From positions 97,244,477-97,308,476 of the forward strand of contig NC_080170.1 in the NCBI RefSeq assembly GCF_950295315.1: 64,000 nucleotides of DNA. The letters run 5' to 3'. The DNA comes from Erinaceus europaeus (taxonomy: Eukaryota; Chordata; Mammalia; Eulipotyphla; Erinaceidae). Made by a program: the position numbers and the translations under genes. Positions 12,880 to 23,189 of the stretch are shown here, in pieces. How positions within the stretch are numbered: position 1 is the first letter of the stretch; every line of letters starts with the position of its first letter. The notes under the pieces were generated by a model. It made no database searches. It was not told where the DNA came from and worked only from the letters and a program-made list of their open reading frames with translations.

Positions 12880-12965
12880 CTTGAGTATCACTTTATTGAG
12901 AGAATGTTGGTTTACAGGATTGTAGTTGTCACAAAGATACATTTCCACATGGTTGTTAATCACTC
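12880..12965 (-). mobile_element. L1 3' UTR fragment (minus)
   Basis: actttattgagagaatgttg and gtttacaggattgtagttgt resemble the L1 3' UTR pattern. Short. Confidence 0.35.
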
Positions 12966-13840
12966 ATTTTAAATGAAACATTTCTTAAGAGGTTCATGAT
13001 GTTAACCAGAAGCCTTCCATCCATATGTAGTTTCCAATAAGTTTCTAACTGGTTGATTATCTTGAACTTGATAGTGCAGGTTTGTGCATTTCTATGTTGC
13101 CATTTTTCATTAGCATCAGCAGACACTAGATGCTGTAGTTGGCACCCAGTATGAGAAACATTAACATTTGCTCATTCTTTTGGCTTTGTTTTATTTGATA
13201 TTTTTACTCTCATAAATGAGTAAAATTCTCTTAAAGTTTTTTATTCTACATGAAGTGATCGGTTTACTCACGTTCTCTCTCTCTTTTAGCTAGGGAAATA
13301 AGTCATAAAAATAATGTACTCTGTTTTAAAATGGGATAAGTTCTGTAATTATTTACTTCCAATTGTTCCAGTCCTATTTAGTTGTCATTTGTTACTGAAA
13401 ATTAACAATTTGACTTGTAACTTCATAGGAAAAATAATTGTTTTGCTTAAGCTAGCTAATTTTTTAATTATAGGTAAATATTCACAGGAGAAAAAATGTG
13501 GCATTTTTATAAAGGTTTCATTAATATAAATTTTTTTTTGCATTTTTCCTTACAACTCAAAAGACCTTTTGCTTTTATTAAACAAATTACTATTTTTTTC
13601 TGAATGTACACTTTTTAGTTATAGGTATGAAACATTCCAGCAGTTGAGTTTCAACAATAGATTGAAAAATATTTTTATTTGTGCTAAGTATTCCTTAGAA
13701 CTCCTTATTTTACCCTGTAATTGAAAAGTGAGCATGTGACAAAGTAGCGTCTTGGATTTGAACATGTCATATCAGACTTAATCCTGTTCTGAATTATTAT
13801 GCTTAAACTAGAATGGGCTTTTTTCCTCCTTCTTTGGTAG

Positions 13841-13987
13841 GTGTGCTGGTCCATTAGCAAATTCCCTTTCAGAGAAAGCAAGAGATCCAGGAGAGGAAGA
13901 TGATGATGAGTACAAGATTCCTTCATCTCATCCTGTTCCCCTGAATTCACAACCATCTCATTGTCCTAATGTAAAGCCATCTCTTAG
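13841..13987 (+). CDS. CBLB: CBLB coding exon (first of six in window)
   Basis: Internal exon of the RING-type E3 ubiquitin ligase Cbl-b, a negative regulator of T-cell and receptor tyrosine kinase signalling in the cytoplasm. The acceptor is ...ctttggtag|g and the donor is cttag|gtaaga. The first base completes an Arg codon; 48 full codons follow, then two bases of the next codon. The peptide starts [12 protein letters not shown] and contains an acidic [12 protein letters not shown] segment. The tyrosine in YKIP fits the YxxP consensus for Crk-family SH2 binding (known of the family). This is part of the disordered tail downstream of the TKB and RING domains, which lie outside the window. 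The frame is intact and close to my memory of mammalian CBLB. Confidence 0.97.
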
Positions 13988-14488
13988 GTAAGAATATGGG
14001 CAGCTTTTTTTGGTCATCTCTTATCTGCCTAAACATAATCATTTGTAGTGTTTGTCTTCTAAGCAGTAGAATCACATCTATTTAATTAAAAAATTTTAAA
14101 AACCTTTATTTCCTCATTAAAGCCTCTTCTATCTATTATTGTCTGTACTACTGTCTCATAACACAAAAAGATAGAGATTTACCAGTAATCAAAAAGACAT
14201 TTCACTAAATTAGCTCAGCAGTAAGTCTAAGAAACATTTTGTTGCTCCTGTGCCCCTCCCCTACAAACAAATTATGTTCTAATGAAACTTTGCTACAGGT
14301 TACATATAGTGATTATTAAGAGATTTTTTATTAAGAGTTTCAGTGAATTTTGTCAATAATAAACATATCTAATGAAAGAAATTAGTACTTAGAAACTAAG
14401 GCACAATAATATTACTTTCATTGGAATTTTTCTTCATGTTGTAAAAACTAGAATAGCAGACTCATTTTCCTTTTGATGTGCTGTCTCT

Positions 14489-14698
14489 TTTTATTATTTA
14501 TTTATTATTGAATAGAGACAGAGAGAAATTGAGAGGGGAGGGAGAGATAGAGAGGGGAAGAGACAGAGAGACACCTGCAGTCCTGCCTCACCACTCGTGA
14601 AGTTTTCCCCCTGCAGGTGGAGACCAGGGGCTTGAACCTGGGTCCTTGCGCACTGTAATGTGTGCGCTTAACCAGGTGCGCCACTGCCTGACCCCCCC
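14489..14698 (-). mobile_element. SINE B (minus), distal copy of a tandem pair
   Basis: Tail ttattatttatttattattg, gatagagagggga body, gggcttgaacctgggtcctt B box and head ccaggtgcgccactgcctg. Directly abuts the next SINE B; the pair shares one outer duplication gtgctgtctct (14478-14488 and 14911-14921). Confidence 0.9.
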
Positions 14699-14910
14699 CT
14701 TTAATTATCTTTTATTTATTTATTGCATAGAGACAGGTAGAAATTGAGAGGGAAGGAGGTGATAGGGAGGGAGAGAGACAGAGAGACACCTGCAGCCCTG
14801 CTTCATCAATTATGAAGCTTTCCCCCTGCAGGTGGGAACCAGGGGATTGAACCTGGGTCCTTGCACATTGTAACGTGTGCGCTCAACCAGGTGCACCACC
14901 ACCTGGCCCC
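14699..14910 (-). mobile_element. SINE B (minus), proximal copy of a tandem pair
   Basis: Same family and orientation as 14489-14698, ending caccaccacctggcccc immediately before the outer target duplication. Confidence 0.9.
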
Positions 14911-14965
14911 GTGCTGTCTCTGTCTAATAGGTCTTAAAGTAAATCAGATAAGAATTTATAAAGTT

Positions 14966-15302
14966 GGGGGCCAGGCGGTGGCACAACCAGTTAAGCGCAC
15001 ATTTTACCATGCACACAGACCCAGGTTTCAGGGCTGGCCCTCAACCAGCATTCCCCACTTGCAATGGAGACATTTCACAAACAGTGAAACAGATCTGCAT
15101 GTATCTTTCTCTCTTTCTCTTTCCCTCTCTCTCTCTCTCTCTTTATCTCTTTATATCTCTCTTCTACCTCCCTTCTCAATTTCTCTCTGTTTTATCCAAT
15201 AAAATAGAAAGGGGGGGAGGAACAATTGGACACTGGGAGCAGTGGATTCTTGTGTAAGCATCAAGCCACAGTGATAACCCTGGCAGCAATTTAAAAAAAA
15301 AA
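14966..15302 (+). mobile_element. SINE A-long (plus), diverged
   Basis: Head ggggccaggcggtggcacaa, CT-rich body, then the 3' module gggagcagtggattcttgtg ... gataaccctggcagc. Near-repeats tataaagtt flank it. Confidence 0.85.
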
Positions 15303-15945
15303 TCTATAAAGTTATTTCCTTTAGCCATTTTTTTATCTAGTATTATTTTACTTTTCGTTAGGATAAAAATGTGAGGAAGTATTTTCATCTTGTGATTTAT
15401 TATCACAATAATTGATCTACCGACAGTCTTTGAGATGGCAGCTGTATTACATATGTAACAATGATAAAAAGGGATGGAGCATATTGAAATTGTCATAGGA
15501 TGCCTTTGCTTCTATATAATAGAATTAGTGAACTACAGTCTATATTTTCTGTTCATTTTTTTTATTTGACATATAAGGAATGCATTTAGTTAAATCTCCA
15601 ATTCAATTCTTACTTTGTGCCTCAGGTTCCTGTTTATTTACTTGATGTTCACACCTGGAACAGTGTTAGGTACACAGAATAGAATACAGTGCCTACTAAA
15701 AATCCGGTGTTCCTGCCTTCCAGTACCTCTTGATCAACAGGTTATGCATATATGTCACCTTTACTGAATTTGCCATTTTACTTTGATGTCAGAAATCAGT
15801 TGTGAGCATTATATGAGTTGAGTATTCTTTTCAGATGGAAAAAAAAATGTTTTTAATACCTTTTGAGCACTATGCTGAGATAGAAAAAGCAGTACCTGGA
15901 AAGTATGACCAGATTTCATTTTAAACTGCAGAATTGTCTGTTTAT

Positions 15946-16240
15946 TTTGTTTTGCCTCCAGGGTTATCACTGGGGCTTGGTGCCCCACACTACGAATCCA
16001 CTGCTCTTGCATGCCATTTTTTTCTCCCTGTTTTATTAGATAGGACAGAGAGAAATTGACAGAGGAGGGGAAGATAGAGAGGGAGAGAGAAAACTAGACA
16101 CCTGCAGACCTGTTTCACCACTTGTGAAGCGACCCCCCCCCCAAAGGAGGAGAGCTGGGGTGTTGAACTGGGATCCTTGCGCAGGTCCTTGCACTTCATA
16201 CTATGTGAGCTTAACCAGGTGTGCCACCACCCTACCCCTA
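15946..16240 (-). mobile_element. SINE A-long (minus)
   Basis: tgcctccagggttatcactg module, gataggacagagag body, degraded head. Flanked by agaattgtct at about 15931 and about 16241. Confidence 0.88.
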
Positions 16241-16261
16241 GAATTGTCTTTTTTTAAAAAA

Positions 16262-16376
16262 AAAAAAAATCTCTCTAGACTAGAGCATCACTCAGCATGT
16301 ATGGTACTAGGGATTGAACACTGGATCTCACATATGCAGGTCCTATCCTCTGCCACTGATTCACCTTCCAGACCAC
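16262..16376 (-). mobile_element. SINE D (minus)
   Basis: ctagagcatcactcagc, gtactagggattgaacactg and a degraded head. Confidence 0.5.
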
Positions 16377-16384
16377 CAAATCTG

Positions 16385-16496
16385 TCTTTTTTTATTATTA
16401 TTTGTTTATTGAGGAATGGTTTACAGTAGATAGTAAAATACAATGGTTTGTACATGCATAACATTTCCACATAACAATACTAGATCTTCCTCCGAA
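16385..16496 (-). mobile_element. L1 3' UTR fragment (minus)
   Basis: gtttattgaggaatggttta, cagtagatagtaaaatacaa, gtacatgcataacatttcc: the L1 3' end in reverse. Confidence 0.75.
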
Positions 16497-17004
16497 AATA
16501 TATTTTATTATATATTTTATAATCTGTCTTAATGAGTAATCTGGTTGGGGTTATCAGTAGTCCACAGAATTATTAGCCAAGACTATGATACTCTACAGTC
16601 CAAGACTTCAAACTTCAAAACAATAGCTAAAGGATTCATTGCTAATTGCTGATATCTAGGACATTTCTTGATAAAATACTGTCATTGAAAATGCAGAGAA
16701 ATAACTGAGGCAATTTGCTATATCATAAAAGTAAAGTGCCTACTACTGTACTGGAGGAAAAAAATGTTACTTTACATCAAATATAAATTGTTAAAAACTA
16801 CTTCCTTTGTATTTTTGCATATATGTAGTAATTCTTAAAAGTTGAAATGAAATAATTTTTTTATGTCCTTGGGAACCTTTTTTTTTCTCAATGTGCTAAA
16901 CATTTTATTGTTATTTTTGCATTATTTCAAGTATATCTTTTACTTAGTTTTTATGTTTCAAAAAACACTACTAAAAAGCAGTTAATATTGAATATTGTGG
17001 ATAA

Positions 17005-17225
17005 TATCACTATATCTCCTATTTTTTCCCTCGACATTCCCATCACCAAAGGTCTGTGTTCCCATAGAGATAACCACTATAGTTCTCCCACAGTCTCAGA
17101 TAGAGGTTGATTTTTTTTTCACATTCGTATGTTCATTTCTTTATATTCCGCATATGAGTGAAGCCATTGCTTAGTTGTCTTTTACTTCCTTTCTTGCTTT
17201 ACTAAGCATTTCTTCCATAGGTTCT
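17005..17225 (-). mobile_element. L1-type 3' UTR fragment (minus)
   Basis: cccatcaccaaaggtctgtg, agttctcccacagtctcag and agtgaagccattgcttagt parallel the 3' UTR-like blocks at 2165-2620 and 26885-27450. Confidence 0.45.
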
Positions 17226-18297
17226 TTTTTTTTAATGCTGAAAAGTGAGAGCTATAATTCTAATATTCAAAGTTTTAGTTGTACTACATTTTAGATGAGA
17301 TTATTTGTGGCAGGAATCCTAATTCCTGAACATAGAACTTGAATTATAACCACATTACCATGTCTTTACTATAACAGAAGGGTAATAAACATTGATGGTC
17401 CCTAAACTTATTTTTTTTCATCTATGGAATATCTTGTTTGGCTTCTACAAAATACTTTTTAAATTTAGACATTCTCAAACAATTCCCTTCCCTCATATTT
17501 TCACTGCCCCCTCCCACAACAACAACAAAAAAAGGAAATTGTCAATATCTTGGAAAAGCTAAGCAGTAGAGAAATAATTCAATTTCAGTTTAGTAAAAAA
17601 AAAAAAAAAAAATCCATCATTATGAAAATTCAATATGTAACTATTTTTAAATGAGCCATTTCTGGCCACTTAGAAGTGGCCACCAGAGATAATGAAAATG
17701 AATTTCAGGTGAAGCACTCCCATAGTAACTGTTCAAATAGCTACCGTTTCCTCCATTATGTATGTACTTTTACTTTGCCCAAGGAATTCAGACTAAACCA
17801 GAGAAAAGTAAAATATAAACCTGGCTTTCTATAACTCTTTGTAAGTAGAATAACTTGGTGAGCAGAAAGTTCATTGTCATGCAGCTGAGAACAAAATATA
17901 TTCTATATCTTTTTTTTCCTGCTGCTATCTTCTTATGCCTCAATTTGATCCATTATGTTCATGCTATGATTCCAAACTGTTAACACCAATAGCAAAAAAT
18001 ACTCTTTTCAGCATTATCTTTTATACTCACCAAATTAAAATGTGATGTATTCTCAGTGTTTTTGCTAGTGCATTGTTCTGCAGTTGTCACAGTGCCAGTT
18101 TTATTCATGGCAGAAACCTAGTACCACAGGCCTAAGCTTTTATAATAGACTTACCAGGATTTTAATTGAGTTATCATATATTTAATAAGTTTCCTGCTAT
18201 AGACTATAGTTTATTATAAAGGGAATTTAAACTTGACAAGGCCCAGTTGACCTATTCCAAAATGATTTGTGATGTCTTGTATAAGATATCAACAATT

Positions 18298-18550
18298 CCC
18301 ATTTAACAATACAACCCCCACTACGTCATTCATCATCTTTCATGGACCTGTATTCTCCCCACCAACCCACCCACCCCAGAGTCTTTTACTTTGGTGTAAT
18401 ACTCCAATTCCATTTCAGGTTCGACTTGTGTTTTCTTTTCTAATCTTGTTTTCAACTTCGGCCTGTATTGTTAAATGGGAATCTGGGGAATGTTATGCAT
18501 GTACAAACTATTGTATTTACTGTTGAATGTAAAGCATTAATTAAAAAAAA
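18298..18550 (+). mobile_element. L1 3' end with 5' inversion (twin priming), with TSD
   Basis: 18298-18463 is L1 3' UTR in reverse (cccatttaacaatacaaccc onward), joined at about 18464 to the L1 3' terminus in forward orientation with an A tail (tactgttgaatgtaaagcat, then A). Perfect 15-bp duplications aagatatcaacaatt lie at 18283-18297 and 18551-18565. This is a classic 5'-inverted L1 insertion. Confidence 0.88.
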
Positions 18551-19046
18551 AAGATATCAACAATTTATATGAGACTTGTATTCTCTTAAAAATAAAAATG
18601 TGGGTCTAGTTTTGTCTACAAGGTATTTATTACTGGTCTTTTAAAATAATATTTGCAAAAAAAAATATGGTGAGTACCAGAGGGTGACAGGAATGGTAAT
18701 AGAGAAAGGCAGAGTGGGGTCAGTCTGACAATGGAACTGGAATTAGAACTTGAATGGTAAGAGTTTAACATATGAAAAAGTATGTACCAGTGCTCATGAC
18801 ATTTATAGTATATTATAAACTTAGAGAAAATTAGTACAATTTTTAAAACATGTTTACAGTAATGATACAGCTCATCCTCTAAAACTATAGAAATATCTAA
18901 GTGTGTATAGCTATACTTTTTGACAAAGGAAAAAAATGTATTTATTTCCAAACTCTATTAAATAAACAGGGTTGCTAGTTCCCATGCCCCTGCCCATGGT
19001 TTTTAAAAGAAAAACAGTTATCTTTTTCTTTATTTTCTGCTTTTAG

Positions 19047-19144
19047 GTCTTGTGACAATGGTCATTGTATTTTGAATGGAACACTTGGTACCGCTTCAGA
19101 AATGAAGAAATCCAACATCCCTGAGTTAGGCATATATTTAAAGG
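19047..19144 (+). CDS. CBLB: CBLB coding exon (second)
   Basis: The acceptor is tgcttttag|gtcttg and the donor is aaagg|gtatgt. The first base completes the split Arg codon from the exon ending at 13987, then 32 codons begin [11 protein letters not shown] and end near IPELGIYLK. One base carries over into the next exon. It encodes linker sequence of the Cbl-b tail with no known fold. The following intron is only 116 nt, so this exon and the next are probably recognised together (inference). Confidence 0.96.
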
Positions 19145-19260
19145 GTATGTATAAAACATATTTCTTCTCTGTCCTAGATATTAATAGTCAGAATTTTAAG
19201 GCAAAATTCCATGCCATTGTTGTACTTGAAAATACATTAAGATTTTGTGTTATCCTCTAG
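19145..19260 (+). other. CBLB: CBLB short intron
   Basis: 116-nt intron, gtatgt...cctctag, between two CBLB exons. Confidence 0.93.
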
Positions 19261-19392
19261 GAGATGTTTTTGAGTCAGCCTCTGTTCCAGTGCCATTACC
19301 ACCTGCCAGGCCTCCAACTCGGGACAATCCAAAGCATGGTTCTTCACTCAACAGGACGCCCTCTGATTATGATCTTCTCATCCCTCCATTAG
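19261..19392 (+). CDS. CBLB: CBLB coding exon (third, SDYDLL segment)
   Basis: The acceptor is tatcctctag|gagatg and the donor is attag|gttgaa. Two bases complete a Gly codon, then 43 codons include [19 protein letters not shown] and [12 protein letters not shown]; one base carries over. The PLPPARPP run is an SH3-type proline motif, and the tyrosine in SDYDLL is a known kind of phosphosite in Cbl-b tails. The donor's +3/+4 bases (gttgaa) are less ideal than those of the other exons. Downstream, before the next canonical exon, lie a possible cassette exon and the whole ERV1 element. Confidence 0.97.
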   Translation, partial: EMFLSQPLFQCHYHLPGLQLGTIQSMVLHSTGRPLIMIFSSLH

Positions 19393-19980
19393 GTTGAAAT
19401 CTTTAAAAAAAAATTTTTTTTCAAAGAATCCACACTGCCACTTATCTCAGTTAATACTGAATTATCAGAACTCAGAGTTCAGTGTACCACAGACTCACTG
19501 CATCATGAATTTGTTTGAATTAGACTGCATCCCTGGGTCCGAGTGGCCCCGAGTGATTAAATTTAGATAAATGAAGCAATAGTGTAAAAAGGTAGCCATC
19601 AGCCAGGATATTATCATGTGTCTTCATATACTAAGAAATACCGTATGAAAAACTTGTACCCCTAGGCACTTGTGTTAAAGTAGATTTGAAGTGCCCATCT
19701 AAGATTTTCTTTGACTCCTTAATATGTACATAATACTCTTAGCAAAAATGCCCCAGTTTTATTTAGCTAACTAAATTATGTAAAATTACACATTTTATTC
19801 TGGAGAGTTGAGAATAAATAACCTTAATCATATTCATTGCAACTACACAACATATCCAACATTTCTTCACAGCTTAATATCAATTACACTAATGATATGT
19901 ATTTATAGGTGAGCATTTGTGTTGAGTTGACCATTATCAGGGCTTATTTTATTCTAAGAATCTTCTCACCTTGCTTTTAG

Positions 19981-20037
19981 AGGAAGACCATCAGAACTCT
20001 ATAAGACTTCACAAGTACCATCACCATATGCAAAATG
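19981..20037 (+). other. CBLB: Candidate alternative (cassette) exon of CBLB
   Basis: Not part of the canonical CBLB product as I remember it. A strong polypyrimidine tract and acceptor (tcttctcaccttgcttttag) is followed by 57 nt with no stop in the CBLB frame and a GT donor (aaatg|gtacat, weak). The entry phase (one base from exon 19261-19392) and the exit phase (one base before gt gaa gat) both match, so inclusion would add exactly 19 residues, EEDHQNSIRLHKYHHHMQN, before the GEDAFD segment. The His-rich peptide has no domain I recognise. Use as an exon is inference; it could be a chance ORF between splice-like signals. Confidence 0.45.
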
Positions 20038-20444
20038 GTACATCTTATAAGGTTATCTGAATTGTTATTAAGCTATAAGAAATATGAAAATGAACCTATT
20101 CCCCCCCCCCACAGTTACACAAATGCAATGTTGTTTTTTTTTCTTCTGAGAAGTGCTTTATTCTCACCTATGTGATTTACAGGAGCCCTTTATCTTTCTT
20201 CTTTGCCTACAGTCTTTTTCTCTTCTTGCAAGCTGATTTTTTTACCTATTATCTGAAACCTCGTGATCTAAGCATGTTCCATGTGGTGATCTAGAGAGTC
20301 TATATTTTCATGTGTAGTTTTATGACTCAAACTGAATTTCGATTAAATTTGAATTAAGTAGCAGTCTATCACTAATGACTGTGTATTAGACAAAAAAGTA
20401 AATGATACAACCTGTCTTTTTTTTTTAATTCAAACTTCCTCTGG

Positions 20445-20447
<3 letters not shown>

Positions 20448-20505
<58 letters not shown>
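20448..20505 (+). repeat. (GT)n microsatellite
   Basis: About 29 uninterrupted GT units. Confidence 0.95.
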
Positions 20506-20507
<2 letters not shown>

Positions 20508-20514
20508 CATGCTT

Positions 20515-20680
20515 TTTTTTGTTGTTGCCAAGGCTTGACTTCGCCACTCTGGGTTAATGTTTTTCAGTAGAGATACTGAGACACAGGGAAGAGAGGGAAA
20601 GATACCATAGCACCATAACTTCCTTTAATGCAGTGGGACAGCAGGTCTCGAACCTGCATTATCTCATGCTTTTTGTTAAT
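20515..20680 (-). mobile_element. tRNA-type SINE fragment (minus), family uncertain
   Basis: T tract, agagatactgagacacagg, then tcgaacctgcatt as a reversed B box. Confidence 0.4.
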
Positions 20681-20716
20681 TATAGTAGTTAACTCTCGCC
20701 TAAAATACACCAACCT

Positions 20717-21062
20717 GGGAGTCGGGCAGTGGCGCAGTGGGTTAAGCACACGTGGCGCAAAGCGCAGGGACCGGCGTAAGGATCCCGGTTCGAGCCCCTG
20801 GCTCCCCACCTGCAGGGGAGTCACATCACAGGCGGTGAAGCAGGTCTGCAGGTGTCTATCTTTCTCTCCCCTCTCTCTCTGTCTTCCCCTCCTCTCTCCA
20901 TTTTTCTCTCTGTCCTATCCAATAACAAAGCAACGTCAACAATGGCAATAATAGCCGCAACGAGGCTGCAACAACTAGGGCAACAAAAAGGGGGAAAAAA
21001 TGGCCTCCAGGAGCAGTGTGGTGCAGGCACTGAGCCCAGCAATAACCCTGGAGGAAAAAAAA
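20717..21062 (+). mobile_element. SINE A-long (plus), full length with TSD
   Basis: Head gggagtcgggcagtggcgca, B box ggttcgagcccc, CT-rich body, CAA-rich stretch and 3' module cctccagg (21004-21011) ... cctggagg (21047-21054). 15-bp duplications aaaatacaccaacct at 20702-20716 and 21063-21077. Confidence 0.95.
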
Positions 21063-21265
21063 AAAATACACCAACCTTGCATTTGATGCATAAGTGCTTT
21101 TTAGTTCCTGGTAGCTGGACCAACCTGTTGTTGGCATCACCTTTCTGAATGCACCTTTCTTTTCTCTCAGAATGCATCTTTGTCAATATATTTGGAACAT
21201 ATTGAACTTTCCTTAGCTTTCTGCAACCTAAACTCCTTGAATTAGGGCCTTTTCCTATATCTATC

Positions 21266-21710
21266 TGTTGGTATGCATGAGACCCCTTCTGTTTCATTTG
21301 GTTTAAATCCCCCCTGCTTAACACTATTCTATTTATATAACCGCTGTTAACAAGCACCTCCCTCCAGGGCATTGGTTCAATCCCCAGTTTCATGATATGT
21401 TTTTGCTCCACCCCCCTCCTTGTCACACCCTGATCCCTTCTTTGTCACACTCTGATTTTCACCAGTCACTTTTCTCTCTATCCTCTCTATGTCACATCCT
21501 GTTTCTACCCTACTTGGGAAGTATATATAAAGACAGCATTGTGAGTTTTAGAGTACTTTACCTTGAGTTTAGCTTAGCTCGTCTTAGATTGTGCTGCGTC
21601 CTGCATGAATAAAGAGATACTGCCTACAGCTCAACTATGAGTCCCTGGTCGTCTGTTACCTGCCCCTGAAGCCAGCCCAGCGAAAACAACCTAACCCGTC
21701 GAAAACGACA
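21266..21710 (+). repeat. ERV1 5' LTR
   Basis: 445 bp with TG...CA ends. TATA-like tatataaag at about 21524-21532; AATAAA at 21608-21613. Differs from the 3' LTR at one base (about 21579; gctcgtc versus gcttgtc). U3 has an internal near-duplication of a TTGTCACAC(C/T)CTGAT unit around 21419-21454. Confidence 0.95.
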
Positions 21711-21712
21711 TA

Positions 21713-21733
21713 TGGCGCCTACAACGTGGGACC
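21713..21733 (+). promoter_or_regulatory. ERV1 primer binding site (lysine tRNA-like, altered)
   Basis: tggcgcctacaacgtggga resembles the tRNA-Lys1,2 PBS (TGGCGCCCAACGTGGGGC, from memory) but has a short TA interruption after tggcgcc. Confidence 0.65.
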
Positions 21734-22352
21734 AGACCTGCGCAACTCCCAGATAAGTGAAGACTTTGCCTACCTATGCACTATGGTCTTCTCTTTTACT
21801 TACGAAGAGGTTTGCCAAAGCCTATACTGTTTCATTATGAGACAGTTTCTCTGTCTCTGGAACATTTTACTCTGGGCCACACTTCGGTTCCCTGACTGGG
21901 AACTTTGGTTTCTTATGACCGGGATCATAGAGCTTGGGAGATGCACGGAGATTTCTCCTTGGACTTTCTGGATTCCCTCTCCCATGTTTCCTGAAGAAAA
22001 GGACTACATTTTGCTCCGGGCCACAATTTGGTTCTTTATGACCGTGATCGTAGACCTTGAGATATGCATGGGGATTTCCCCTGGGACTTTCTGGACTTCT
22101 TCTCACATGTTCCCCATGGAGAAGGACTACTCTAATTTGAAGAACATTCTAGAGTACCCTGGCAGTTCCCAAGTATGGAGACACGTGGTTAGTTCTACTC
22201 TCCTGATTGGATTCTTTCTTCGATGGGAAGACGCTTTTAAAAATGGGTGCCTGAAGCAATCCAGCAAGAACAGTCAGAAGCACCCTAAATGGAATTTCGA
22301 GGACCTTTTTGGACTAGGTCGCCCTCCAGGGATTCTTAATCCTACATGGTGA
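21726..22352 (+). pseudogene. ERV1 ORF with truncated gag-capsid segment
   Basis: 208-codon open frame. The last about 55 residues (from WRHVVSST, through RWEDAFKNGCLKQSSKN, to NFEDLFGLG) align with the capsid N-terminal part of ERV2 Gag (WRDVTRAT, QWEAFFRNECLQQSRKN, NFDALFGTG). Residues about 45-135 hold two near copies of a roughly 45-residue unit (…SPWTFWIPSPMFPEEKDY / …SPGTFWTSSHMFPMEKDY), a tandem duplication. Major homology region, zinc knuckles and everything downstream are missing. Whether a protein is made is unknown; it may act only as packaging sequence. Confidence 0.7.
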
Positions 22353-22379
22353 GATCTTGATAATCTGGTTCAAGTTGCG

Positions 22380-23185
22380 TTTCATAAGAGAATGATTTGA
22401 ATGACTAAATTTTTGTTTGACATTGACTTAAAAAAAAAAAAATGCTAGACGCAGCCATGATTTCTAGAGACATCCAGAAACAATGCAAAAAGTTGTTTTT
22501 TTCTCCTTTGATTTCTCTTTTACGTCTTGACATAAATCTGAAACGTTTAATCCTGAAAACTGTATGAGTTACGGGTGGGGCAGATAGTGCAATGATTATG
22601 TTAATTATTCTCATGCCTGAGGCTTTTAACCGTGGTTCTTCTGTTTACCTTTCCACATTTTATTGAGTTTAAACTGTTTAAACAACCTCAAAATCATACT
22701 AGAAAAGACTTCCAATTATAATAGAGTTATCAATTATAGTAAACTTCTAATCTGCTACAAGTTTTGTTTGACAAGTAAGTGAATTTCAGCTGTCAAAGTC
22801 TTCACATGAAAAAACATCTACTCAAATAGAATTCCTGGAAATCCATTTGGATCCTGTTCTCTGGCATCGCCCCCAGAAACCAATGATGAGACCTGGCACG
22901 ACCTGAAGAAACAGATTCACAGACTCCAAAGATCACTCTCTACAGAAAAGCAGAATTCAGGTGGCCGACATTCCCCATCGAGACAGACGTACAGCATTTC
23001 ATCCTCTGACATTTTCTTCTGTGGTCAGCTACTTTGGACTGACACCTCCATCGGACTTACTGGTACACGCTGCTGTGTTTCTCAAAGACTAACTTCAGCC
23101 AATTGCCTTGAGACTTTATAGACCATGTTCCCTCGCCTGCAGGCTCTGTCCCAGAGGCAGAAAACTCCCCCTCCTTATTAGGTTA
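22380..23185 (+). other. ERV1 post-gag non-coding region homologous to ERV2 pol-LTR interval
   Basis: Matches the reverse complement of ERV2 in blocks: gcagccatgatttct and catccagaaaca (22451-22482) with ERV2 42837-42870; atcaattatagtaaacttct (about 22730) with about 42150; the stretch to cacgacctgaa (about 22905) with about 41975. No ORF. The gag-to-here junction marks the deletion that removed pro and pol. Confidence 0.8.
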
Positions 23186-23189
23186 TGCC

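Larger units (their letters stand above)
1..13840 (+). other. CBLB: CBLB upstream intron (repeat-laden)
   Basis: No coding exon found. By inference from gene order this is intron 5' of the exon at 13841. Unique AT-rich stretches without identified features are about 1450-2160, 2620-3430, 3760-4760, 6180-6890, 7725-7995, 8880-9345, 10055-11700 and 12010-12510. The repeats are listed separately. Confidence 0.6.
13988..19046 (+). other. CBLB: CBLB intron
   Basis: Intron between the exons ending 13987 and starting 19047. Features are listed separately. Nothing recognised in 13988-14475, 15302-15940, 16500-17000, 17230-18280 and 18570-19046. Confidence 0.9.

Noticed and set aside
20821..21426. 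201-aa minus-strand open frame
   Set aside because: It reads through the antisense of a SINE A-long and LTR sequence; the GQREKWREEGK-type part recurs wherever a SINE A lies in that frame.
21726..22352. Host cellular gene
   Set aside because: Lies between paired LTRs and its C-terminal part aligns with ERV2 Gag capsid.
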